From DATLAN01 sp035527455 (GTDB lineage Bacteria > Planctomycetota > Planctomycetia > Pirellulales > Thermoguttaceae): 13,046 bases of DNA. Positions 7,940 through 13,046 of the stretch are shown piece by piece. The first letter of the stretch is position 1. Every line of letters starts with the position of its first letter. Both the position numbers and the translations under genes were made by a program. The stretch lies in the NCBI GenBank assembly GCA_035527455.1, contig DATLAN010000700.1, forward strand, positions 1 through 13,046, read 5' to 3'. The notes under the pieces are model-generated. The model did no database searches, was not told where the DNA came from, and saw only the letters and a program-made list of their open reading frames with translations.

Positions 7940-8574
7940 GATTTTCTTTCCAGGGCGAGAAACCGTGATCGCGATCCGGCTCGTCCGCCGTTTTCGCGGG
8001 GCCGAAATCGCTCCAAGTGCTAAGTCTCATACAGCATTTAGCTTACGCGCTGCCACCGGTCAAAAGGTACGAGGTCCATTGCGGGCCATTCCGCCGGGAT
8101 TGGGTAAAAACGGCTGTATATCCTTGCCGGTTTTGTCGATTATCCGATAGCGACGCGCGACCGGAGGCTGTTGGGAGAAGGCACAGAAGCCTGCCGATCA
8201 GGCAAGCCGTCCGATTTGGAGCCTTCGGGCCAACCGTGAACTTTTTCTCGGGAGATTTTTTGTCGTCGCCACGTAAAAAAATCCGTATCGCCCGCTTCCG
8301 CAAAAGTGTCCGGTGACGGGCCGAAGATCACTTTCGATTCGCCCAAGCCCGAGAAGCTGGCCAAGCCGACTTAACATTTTGTCAGTAAACGAGTTGCGAG
8401 CATAGATCCTCCCGTCGCCGTTGGTGGGGGAACTGTTTTGATTTTTTTCTCGCTCGAAGAACGAATCCGCGTACTATAGTTTGCTTGATGCTAGGATGGA
8501 CTCATCGTAATCCCGCTGCCGATGGCGGCGGGCGATTCAGACGACTTTTCAACGACACAGAAGGGGGTTCGTTG
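7940..8574. other. Intergenic region between the divergent FHA and DksA-like genes
   Basis: 635 bases with no supported gene; short frames on either strand lack ribosome binding sites and motifs. Composition is patchier and more AT-rich than in the genes. An A/T inverted repeat pairs GATTTTTT (8254-8261) with AAAAAATC (8276-8283). A plausible -10 (TACTAT, 8472-8477) faces the DksA-like gene, but I see no good -35 at 16-18 bases. The long 5' leader (about 95 bases from that -10 to the leader ORF) could carry regulation. Confidence 0.6.
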
Positions 8575-8640
8575 ATGGCTACTCTAAGGGGGGCTGTCCC
8601 TTGGTGTGGCCGGGATTCGAACGCCGAGGTAAGAAGCTGA
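8575..8640 (+). CDS. 21-aa leader ORF translationally coupled to the DksA-like gene
   Basis: ATG 8575 has AGAAGGGGG (8560-8568 region) just upstream. It encodes MATLRGAVPWCGRDSNAEVRS and stops at TGA 8638-8640. This stop shares one base with ATG 8640 of the next gene (TGATG), the arrangement expected for translational coupling or a leader peptide. There is no run of one amino acid that would suggest classical amino-acid attenuation. Chance remains possible for so short a frame. Confidence 0.4.
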   Translation: MATLRGAVPWCGRDSNAEVRS

Positions 8641-9089
8641 TGAGCCGCAATGATGCGATCTTGAACATGCGTCATGTGTTGATCAAACGACGCGACGCAC
8701 TCCGCAAGGCACTGGCCGGAGACTTGAGTCTCTTGAAGGAACTCAAGGCACAGACCTCCGGCGACGTGGTCGACGCGGCGCTCGATTCCGTTCAGGACGA
8801 GATCAGTTCGCAACTCGCCGAGGTCGAAAGCCGCGAGTTGGCTCGCATCGAGTACGCCTTGGAGAGAATGCGCAACGGACACTACGGCACCTGCGAAGGT
8901 TGCGGGTGCAATATTCCCATGGCGCGACTCAATGCCTTGCCGTATGCTTCCTATTGCATCAAGTGCCAGCGAGAGGCCGAGCGTCTAGGCGCAAGTTCCG
9001 CCATGGACGTCGATTGGAGCCGGCTCTTGGACACAACGGCCGGCGACGCCGAAGTGACGATCAACGACATCGAACTCGACGTTTCTTGA
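8640..9089 (+). CDS. DksA/TraR-family zinc-finger protein
   Basis: A 149-aa protein with an N-terminal helical hairpin and a C-terminal four-Cys zinc finger: C85-x2-C88 (CEGC) and C106-x2-C109 (CIKC), around the family signature IPMARLNALPYASYC. In the hairpin, DVVDAA (42-47) fits the DxxDxA tip motif that DksA uses in the RNA polymerase secondary channel. It is therefore probably a transcription factor that modulates RNA polymerase, perhaps with ppGpp. The C-terminal tail (about 115-149) is acidic and longer than in DksA. I chose ATG 8640 because of GAGG at 8626-8629 and the overlap with the leader ORF. A TTG at 8601, preceded by AAGGGGGG, is an alternative that would add 13 residues. A hairpin terminator follows. 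Confidence 0.87.
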   Translation: MSRNDAILNMRHVLIKRRDALRKALAGDLSLLKELKAQTSGDVVDAALDSVQDEISSQLAEVESRELARIEYALERMRNGHYGTCEGCGCNIPMARLNALPYASYCIKCQREAERLGASSAMDVDWSRLLDTTAGDAEVTINDIELDVS

Positions 9090-9095
9090 CGATGT

Positions 9096-9124
9096 GCGTT
9101 TTCTTACGGGAAAACCGCGTTTTT
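9096..9124 (+). terminator. Rho-independent terminator of the DksA-like gene
   Basis: GTTTTC (9098-9103) pairs with GAAAAC (9110-9115) around a 6-base loop. Flanking GC extends the stem with a bulge, and TTTTT follows at 9120-9124. It lies 6 bases after the DksA-like stop. The stop codon of the convergent integrase (9104-9106) falls in its loop. Confidence 0.55.
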
Positions 9125-10288
9125 CGACCCGGATGTTACTGAAATGTTACCGACCGATTCGGCCTCGTATGCAGCCCACAGCCTGACCTCCACGTCGGCC
9201 GCCTCCCGCGAACGGTAGAATTTCATCGTCGTGTCGATGCTTTCGTGCCGCATCAGGACCATCAGGTCCCGGGGCATAACCCGATGCGACCAGCGCTCGC
9301 CGAAGGATCGGCGGAGGTCATGGGCCGAAGCGTGCTTTTTCCGGCCGGTCTGCGGATGGACCTCCACCACGATTCCCGCCCGCTCGCCGATCCGCGAAAT
9401 GATCCGGCTGGCCGTTTCGATCCGCCGCACGGGCGCCGCTCGCCCGCAGCCCGGAAGCTGGAAAACGTGCCCCAGCCGCTTTTCCGCGGGGATCGCCTTC
9501 AGGAATTCGACGGCCTCGGGGGCGAGGGGCAACAGTTGCGTCCGGCGGCTCTTCTGCAATTCGCCCGGAAGATGGAGCCGGAATGTCGCGCCGCTGGTAT
9601 CGACCGAGAGCTTCCCTTGGGTGTCCCAGTGCAGGGCGAGGGCCTCGCCCAGTCGCAGGCCGCTCCACCATAGGAATCGCAGGAACGCACGCCAGGCCGA
9701 TCCAGCGGCCTCCCCTACGACGGCCGCGGTTTCGGCAAGCATGCGCTGGTACTCGTCTTCGGTGATGGGGCGCCCTTTCATGGCGTCGCTCTTGGCCTTT
9801 TCCGGAGGATCGATAGTCGGGGCCGCATCCAGGAGCCCTAGTTTGGCAGCCCAGCGCAGGGCGGCCCGGAGGTGCGTCGCATGCGCCGCCACGGTGTCGG
9901 CGGCCAGGCCGCGGCCGTCCAGATGGGCGAGATAGGCGGAAACCCGCTCCGCCGTGATGTCCGAGAGAAACAGCGGCTCGATCCACTCGCCGGCCCGTAT
10001 GAGCGCCCGCAGGATGGGCTTTCGGCTGGAGGGTTTCAGGCGAATGAGCTTCTCTTCCTCGTACCGGACGAGAAACTCCTCCCACGGAATCTCTCGGATT
10101 GCGCTGAGCAGCTCATCTTCTTTCGCCGCGGCCAGCTTGCCGGCGGCCGTTTGATTGGCACGGCACCGCCGCTCCAGGTCGGTCGTCTCCGTGCGACATT
10201 TCCCGAGCCGGTCCTTCCAACGAAGGACATACTTCCCGCGGTCTTCATACCAGACGGCCGAAACCTTGATCTTTCGCTTGCGCGACAT
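9104..10288 (-). CDS. Tyrosine recombinase / phage-type integrase
   Basis: A 394-aa site-specific recombinase. The N-terminal part (about 65-155) resembles a SAM-like core-binding domain. The C-terminal catalytic domain (about 175-375) keeps the whole active site: R212 (SGLRLGEAL), K246 (ELQKSRR), H323 and R326 (HDLRRSF), H348 (LMRHES) and the nucleophile Y358 (MKFYRS). It should cut and rejoin DNA through a 3'-phosphotyrosine link. AAGGAAGG lies about 6 bases before ATG 10288. It is the last gene of a minus-strand operon, 78 bases after another recombinase, so they may act as a pair on an integrated element. It ends inside the terminator hairpin of the convergent DksA-like gene. No excisionase, phage structural or conjugation gene is visible nearby. 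Confidence 0.93.
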   Translation of the reverse strand: MSRKRKIKVSAVWYEDRGKYVLRWKDRLGKCRTETTDLERRCRANQTAAGKLAAAKEDELLSAIREIPWEEFLVRYEEEKLIRLKPSSRKPILRALIRAGEWIEPLFLSDITAERVSAYLAHLDGRGLAADTVAAHATHLRAALRWAAKLGLLDAAPTIDPPEKAKSDAMKGRPITEDEYQRMLAETAAVVGEAAGSAWRAFLRFLWWSGLRLGEALALHWDTQGKLSVDTSGATFRLHLPGELQKSRRTQLLPLAPEAVEFLKAIPAEKRLGHVFQLPGCGRAAPVRRIETASRIISRIGERAGIVVEVHPQTGRKKHASAHDLRRSFGERWSHRVMPRDLMVLMRHESIDTTMKFYRSREAADVEVRLWAAYEAESVGNISVTSGSKNAVFP

Positions 10289-10366
10289 GATAGCCTTCCT
10301 TTCTGGCAGACGCCCCGCCGCCGCGCCGGCTGTCAGTCCGGACGCGACGGCAGGGCAAAGGTTTGG

Positions 10367-11872
10367 TTACGCTTCTCCGTTCGGGCTGCCGGTTTCGCGG
10401 CCGGCCGTGAAGGCGGCCGGCTGGGGGAGATGGTCGAGGGCTCGGGAGACGATCCCGAAGCCGGCGACGTAGTGTTGCTGCGTCACTCCGGGAGCGTGGC
10501 CCATGGCGAGTTGGGCGGCGCCCGGGGAGGTTTCCCACAGCATGGTGGCGACCGTCTTTCGGATGTTGTGCAATCCGAAATGATTTTTCCTCGAAATGCC
10601 GGCCTCGTCCTGGAGCCGGTGGAAGTCCCGGTGGAAAGTCCGCAACTCGCAAGTCCACTCGAAAACCAGGGGCCGCGGGCCGCGGATCATCCGCAGGTGT
10701 TCCAGGGCCACGTCGTTCAACGGGATGATCTCGAATCGCCCCGACTTCATTCGGGCCGCGGGAAGCACCAGGCGGGCTTGCTGCCAGTCGATCATGTCGA
10801 GGGCCATCTCGAAAAGAGTCCGGCGTCTCAAGCCCGTGTTCCATGCGACGGCCAGCAGCGCCCGCCACCAGGCCGCCGGCTTGACGTTTTGGAGCCGCGG
10901 GCGGTCCATGGCGATCGCGGCCTGATAACACCAGCCGACGTGCTCGGCCGAGACGATCCGCGGCGGGGAGATCTCCGCCCGCGGCGGCTTGATCCACGGG
11001 GCTTGCGGGATGATCCCCGCGGCGTCGCGGTTGCGATGGCCCGCCGGCCCGGCCTTGTCGATGATCGCCTGGAGGTGCCGGAAGTAACCGCGGATCGAGT
11101 TGACCGACAGCCGATCGACCGCCTTCTTGCCTCGCATCTTCTGAAGACAGCCCTTGAACGTGGCGAGCATCGGCACGGTGATCTCGGCCAGCGGCGGGTC
11201 GCCGGTGAGCAACTCCCATCGGGAAACGACCGTTTCATAGGACAGCAGCGTGGTGGGAGCCGCGTCGCCCAGCCGCGTCGGCTTGTAGTAGCCCTCGTAA
11301 AACGTCCGGACGGTCTGCCCCTCCCGTTTCGGGAAGAGTTCGCGGCCGTCTTTTTCGGCCCATCGCTTGCAGGCGGTGGCCCGGCGGATGTGGGCTTCCG
11401 GGTCGTCCAGAACTCCGTCCGTGCCCGCCTGACGCCTGACGACGATCAGCGCCGCGTGCATCGCCCGGTCGAGTTCCGCTTTCCAAAACTCGGGATAGCG
11501 CCGCTGCCAGTGTTTGAGCGTGTTTTCGGCGAGGCCCAGCGCGTCGATGATTTCACCGTGGCTCGCCCCCGCGGCGATCATCGCGGTCGCGTTGCGGATC
11601 TTCGGCTGGAGTTCCAGGGGAGAGTCTGTCTCTTCGAGGTTCTCGATCACGATGCGTCCCGTGGCCTCGTAATCGGTTTGGGCCCGGGCGAGGGAAGTTT
11701 GCCACAGTTCGCCGTACGTGCGCTTGACGTAGTCGAACTTGCAGGGACGCTCGCCCATTATCCGGGCGGCCTGGTCGATCGTGTTGCCGGTGGCCATCAA
11801 GGCAACGGCCCGGGCAATTCGGTTCCGCGTGGCGTTGGTTGGTTTCCGCGGAGTGGAGGCTTGTACAGTCAT
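10367..11872 (-). CDS. Tyrosine recombinase with N-terminal double HTH
   Basis: A 501-aa protein. Two helix-turn-helix-like segments come first (about 22-53, MATGNTIDQAARIMG; and 95-130, IAAGASHGEIIDALGLAENT). The second resembles HTH regions of terminase small subunits. A core-binding region (about 185-275) and a tyrosine recombinase catalytic domain (about 305-485) follow, with R349 (TGLRRR), K376 (RMKSGR), H435 and R438 (HNIRK), H459 (MGHA) and Y468 (HYVAG). All catalytic residues are present, so it is predicted to be active. ATG 11872 is fixed by an ATGA overlap with the upstream gene and by GGGGAGGG about 9 bases before. The open frame continues further upstream, but that part overlaps the 106-aa gene and lacks motifs. 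At about 500 aa it is longer than usual; the extra length is the HTH region, probably for DNA-site choice or self-regulation. Confidence 0.9.
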   Translation of the reverse strand: MTVQASTPRKPTNATRNRIARAVALMATGNTIDQAARIMGERPCKFDYVKRTYGELWQTSLARAQTDYEATGRIVIENLEETDSPLELQPKIRNATAMIAAGASHGEIIDALGLAENTLKHWQRRYPEFWKAELDRAMHAALIVVRRQAGTDGVLDDPEAHIRRATACKRWAEKDGRELFPKREGQTVRTFYEGYYKPTRLGDAAPTTLLSYETVVSRWELLTGDPPLAEITVPMLATFKGCLQKMRGKKAVDRLSVNSIRGYFRHLQAIIDKAGPAGHRNRDAAGIIPQAPWIKPPRAEISPPRIVSAEHVGWCYQAAIAMDRPRLQNVKPAAWWRALLAVAWNTGLRRRTLFEMALDMIDWQQARLVLPAARMKSGRFEIIPLNDVALEHLRMIRGPRPLVFEWTCELRTFHRDFHRLQDEAGISRKNHFGLHNIRKTVATMLWETSPGAAQLAMGHAPGVTQQHYVAGFGIVSRALDHLPQPAAFTAGRETGSPNGEA

Positions 11873-12189
11873 GGTGCGCAACCCTCCCCTCGGCCGGCCA
11901 GGAGTTCGCGCATCCGGATCCGGGCGGCCTCCGGGTCTGCGCCCGGGGCGACGTGCCAGGTGATCTCGATCGAGTCCTGCGATTGCCGCAAGACAACCTG
12001 GACCGACTCCTCTCCATTCGAGAAGGCGGATTCCTGCCACTCGATCCAGTGTTTCGCCAAGAGGATCGCGTGGACGTTTTCCATCGCTTCGCTGACCGGC
12101 GATGGAATCGTGAGGACCCGCCGGGTGTCGAGAACTTCGTTGACGATAAGCACTCGGCAGGACGGGACTTCGCTGAGAATCGCAGTCAT
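11869..12189 (-). CDS. Small protein of unknown function heading the recombinase operon
   Basis: 106 aa, starting MTAILSEVPSCRVLIVNEVL. I recognise no family. It looks like a compact mixed alpha/beta protein, with strands at about 11-17 and 64-80 and a helix at about 34-50 containing HWIEW. It has no Cys pairs, signal peptide or membrane helix. AGGGAGGTGG lies just before ATG 12189, a very strong ribosome binding site, and the TGA stop overlaps the next ATG (ATGA), so translation is probably coupled to the HTH-recombinase. By position it could be a recombination directionality factor or DNA-binding partner, but it shows no HTH. That role is inference only. Confidence 0.7.
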   Translation of the reverse strand: MTAILSEVPSCRVLIVNEVLDTRRVLTIPSPVSEAMENVHAILLAKHWIEWQESAFSNGEESVQVVLRQSQDSIEITWHVAPGADPEAARIRMRELLAGRGEGCAP

Positions 12190-12201
12190 ACGCCACCTCC
12201 C

Positions 12202-12224
12202 TTGCTGCGCGGTGGGCGCAGCAA
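12202..12224 (-). promoter_or_regulatory. Perfect 9-bp hairpin abutting the ribosome binding site of the recombinase operon
   Basis: TTGCTGCGC (12202-12210) and GCGCAGCAA (12216-12224) are exact inverted copies around a 5-base spacer. On the minus-strand mRNA, GGGAGGTGG follows immediately, so the hairpin could control ribosome access. It could also be a dimer-protein operator. It is not a terminator for minus transcripts, because its T-run precedes the stem. Confidence 0.55.
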
Positions 12225-12321
12225 AAAAGCCGCAAGCCCCGCCGATCGTTGTGTAGGCACCGATGAAAGTGCCCTCCCGGTGTCGCCACGCGGGAACGGT
12301 CGGCAGGGTTTGCGGCCTTTT
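12224..12321 (-). ncRNA. Candidate structured leader RNA or cruciform (three-way junction)
   Basis: Arms 12229-12250 and 12295-12316 pair over 22 positions with 19 Watson-Crick pairs, two G-T pairs and one mismatch; A/T tails extend the stem to 12224 and 12321. Inside are two hairpins: GGCAC/GTGCC (12256-12260 with 12269-12273), and, on the minus strand, CCCGcGTG-GCGA-CACCGGG, capped by a GNRA tetraloop. On the minus strand the outer stem runs straight into TTTTTT, as in an intrinsic terminator or attenuator, and lies 35 bases upstream of the 106-aa gene. It matches no riboswitch class I recognise. It may be an attenuating leader, a terminator for upstream transcripts, or a DNA cruciform used by the recombinases. 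Confidence 0.45.
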
Positions 12322-12590
12322 CGGAAATCATGGTTTCATCGTCCAGAACCAAGGGTTCCAGTTCACACGCCCGCCATTTTGCCAGACGGCCCGGGGGTCT
12401 GTCAAGCGGGTGGCGGGGCAATTTCCGCCTGCCCCACCCGTTTCGCCCCTTTTTCCACCCGGATTGCTTGGGTCACTCTACCGTGGCCGGCGGGGATTGC
12501 AATGGGGAAGTGGCCGTGGCAGAAAGAAAACCCTTAGCGACAATTGTCCACAAGGGTTTTCGGCAGAGCAAGGCAAAGCTGCCGACCAGG
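12322..12590. other. Non-coding region upstream of the structured leader
   Basis: No supported gene. It holds a bulged GC-rich inverted repeat (12407-12420 with 12430-12440: 11 pairs, 3-base bulge), followed on the plus strand by a C/T-rich run, which is weakly terminator-like. A perfect 10-bp palindrome, GACAATTGTC, lies at 12539-12548. The promoter for the minus-strand operon probably lies here, but I cannot point to a convincing -35/-10 pair. Confidence 0.5.
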
Positions 12591-12615
12591 CAGTTGTCAG
12601 TGGTCAGTTGTCAGT
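12591..12615. repeat. CAGTTGTCAGT direct repeat, two copies
   Basis: CAGTTGTCAGT occurs at 12591-12601 and 12605-12615 with a 14-base period. It belongs to a class of dispersed low-complexity repeats that I associate with planctomycete intergenic DNA. Confidence 0.75.
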
Positions 12616-13046
12616 TGACGGGAACCACGGATGAACGCAGATGAACTCATTCTCTTCCGATCCGTGTTCATCCGTGTTCATCCGTGGTTGCTTCCGACTT
12701 TCGAGGCGTCCTGGATTGCGACAGGGCCTCGCCGCGGGGCGTTCGGGGGGCTGGAGGTGTCCTTGGCCCTTTCTCGCGTCAGTCGCAACGCCAAGTGCCT
12801 TCCGGGCGGGATCGCCGCGAGGTTCGGTGGTGCCGACGTGGCCGCCGATCTGGGGGTGTGCGACGGTCTGCGGGGAACGCCCGAGGGCCTCGACGGGCAC
12901 CAGGTCGCCCATATCGACGCCGAGGGCCTCGACGGGCACCAGGTCGCCCATATCGACGCCGAGGGCCTCGACGGGCACCAGGTCGCCCATATCGACGCCG
13001 AGGGCCTCGACGGGCACCAGGTCGCCCATATCGACGCCGAGGGCCT
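12604..13046 (-). CDS. Doubtful partial ORF entering from the right edge (13-aa repeats)
   Basis: The minus frame is open from the right edge to a stop at 12604. It reads MGDLVPVEALGVD repeats, then a hydrophilic stretch without motifs, and ends in the dispersed palindromic repeat. The opposite strand is also open to the edge from ATG 12631, reading EGLDGHQVAHIDA repeats. Because both strands are open across a 39-bp repeat and the minus frame's end lies in junk repeat, I cannot say that either is a gene. If one is real, its main part lies outside the window. Confidence 0.2.
   Translation of the reverse strand, partial: ALGVDMGDLVPVEALGVDMGDLVPVEALGVDMGDLVPVEALGVDMGDLVPVEALGRSPQTVAHPQIGGHVGTTEPRGDPARKALGVATDARKGQGHLQPPERPAARPCRNPGRLESRKQPRMNTDEHGSEENEFICVHPWFPSTDN
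12623..12689. repeat. Dispersed palindromic repeat with 14-bp perfect arms
   Basis: AACCACGGATGAAC (12623-12636) and GTTCATCCGTGGTT (12676-12689) are exact inverted copies. The right side also has GTTCATCCGTG in direct repeat. The type is familiar as a high-copy intergenic element in several environmental bacterial genomes. I see no transposase or target-site duplication. Confidence 0.85.
12690..12882. other. Unassigned stretch between dispersed repeat and 39-bp tandem array
   Basis: GC-rich DNA open on both strands. No ribosome binding site, family motif or hairpin decides a coding strand. It is either spacer or the unique part of a gene carrying the repeat that follows. Confidence 0.4.
12883..13046. 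repeat. 39-bp perfect tandem repeat, at least 4.2 copies
   Basis: Identical 39-bp units occupy 12883-12921, 12922-12960, 12961-12999 and 13000-13038, with 8 more bases to the edge. The period is a multiple of three, so it encodes 13-residue repeats in any open frame (EGLDGHQVAHIDA on plus, MGDLVPVEALGVD on minus). Lack of any difference between copies implies recent expansion or homogenisation. Confidence 0.95.

Noticed and set aside
8254..8283. A/T inverted repeat as a terminator
   Set aside because: The stem is almost entirely A-T pairs and no gene ends next to it.
8601..8627. A tRNA 3'-end-like string on the minus strand (GTTCGAATCCC followed by CCACACCA), possible att site
   Set aside because: The T-stem has mispairs, no D-arm or anticodon arm can be formed with the adjoining DksA-like coding sequence, and I found no second copy in the window.
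9872..12256. A 794-codon open frame on the plus strand
   Set aside because: It is antisense across all three genes of the recombinase operon, whose minus-strand products have complete catalytic motifs and good ribosome binding sites.
12229..12316. Integron attC site
   Set aside because: The palindromic fold is suggestive, but the expected GTTRRRY and RYYYAAC core boxes are not in the right places.
11873..12421. Upstream extension of the HTH-recombinase frame to a start at 12421
   Set aside because: It would overlap the 106-aa gene and the structured leader. ATG 11872 has its own ribosome binding site and the ATGA overlap, and protein motifs begin after it.
12883..13046. CRISPR array
   Set aside because: The 39-bp units are directly contiguous with no unique spacers, and no cas genes are present.

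Overview
The window reads as part of a GC-rich bacterial chromosome, most likely a planctomycete of the Pirellulales type. I infer this from several things together: a TIR-CHAT-STAND giant protein, an FHA/coiled-coil membrane protein with a DDYM..LMQRVR motif, and dispersed junk repeats of a kind I associate with planctomycete genomes (AATGACG heptamers, CAGTTGTCAGT copies, and an AACCACGGATGAAC inverted repeat). No rRNA, complete tRNA or taxonomic marker is present, so the placement is only moderately certain.

Layout. (1) 1-3210, minus: the first 1070 codons of a very large gene that runs off the left edge. It fuses a TIR domain, a CHAT caspase-like protease domain and a STAND/NB-ARC-type NTPase, and it is the best candidate for a conflict or signalling system here. 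(2) 3211-3720: non-coding, with a heptamer repeat and a doubtful 40-aa ORF. (3) 3721-5615, plus: a glucosamine-6-phosphate deaminase (NagB family, GTG start with a clear ribosome binding site), then a xylose-isomerase-like TIM-barrel protein. (4) 5690-7939, minus: an FHA protein with a tandemly duplicated coiled coil, a proline-rich linker and two membrane helices. (5) 7940-8574: a non-coding stretch. (6) 8575-9089, plus: a 21-aa leader ORF whose stop overlaps the start of a DksA/TraR zinc-finger gene, followed by a terminator hairpin.

(7) 12189-9104, minus: a three-gene recombination operon. It holds an unrecognised 106-aa protein, then (4-base ATGA overlap) a 501-aa tyrosine recombinase with two N-terminal helix-turn-helix-like segments, then 78 bases later a second, 394-aa tyrosine recombinase. 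Both recombinases keep the full catalytic set. Immediately upstream lies an unusual structured leader. A 22-bp imperfect stem (12229-12250 with 12295-12316) encloses two smaller hairpins, one with a GCGA tetraloop on the minus strand, and is followed by six T. A second perfect 9-bp hairpin then directly abuts the ribosome binding site. This may be an attenuator or structured RNA, or a folded DNA site used by the recombinases.

(8) 12322-13046: intergenic DNA rich in repeats, ending in at least 4.2 identical copies of a 39-bp repeat that continues past the right edge.

The two points I would follow first are the TIR-CHAT-STAND protein and the recombinase operon with its structured leader. The NagB/TIM-barrel pair looks metabolic, and the DksA-like gene looks regulatory.
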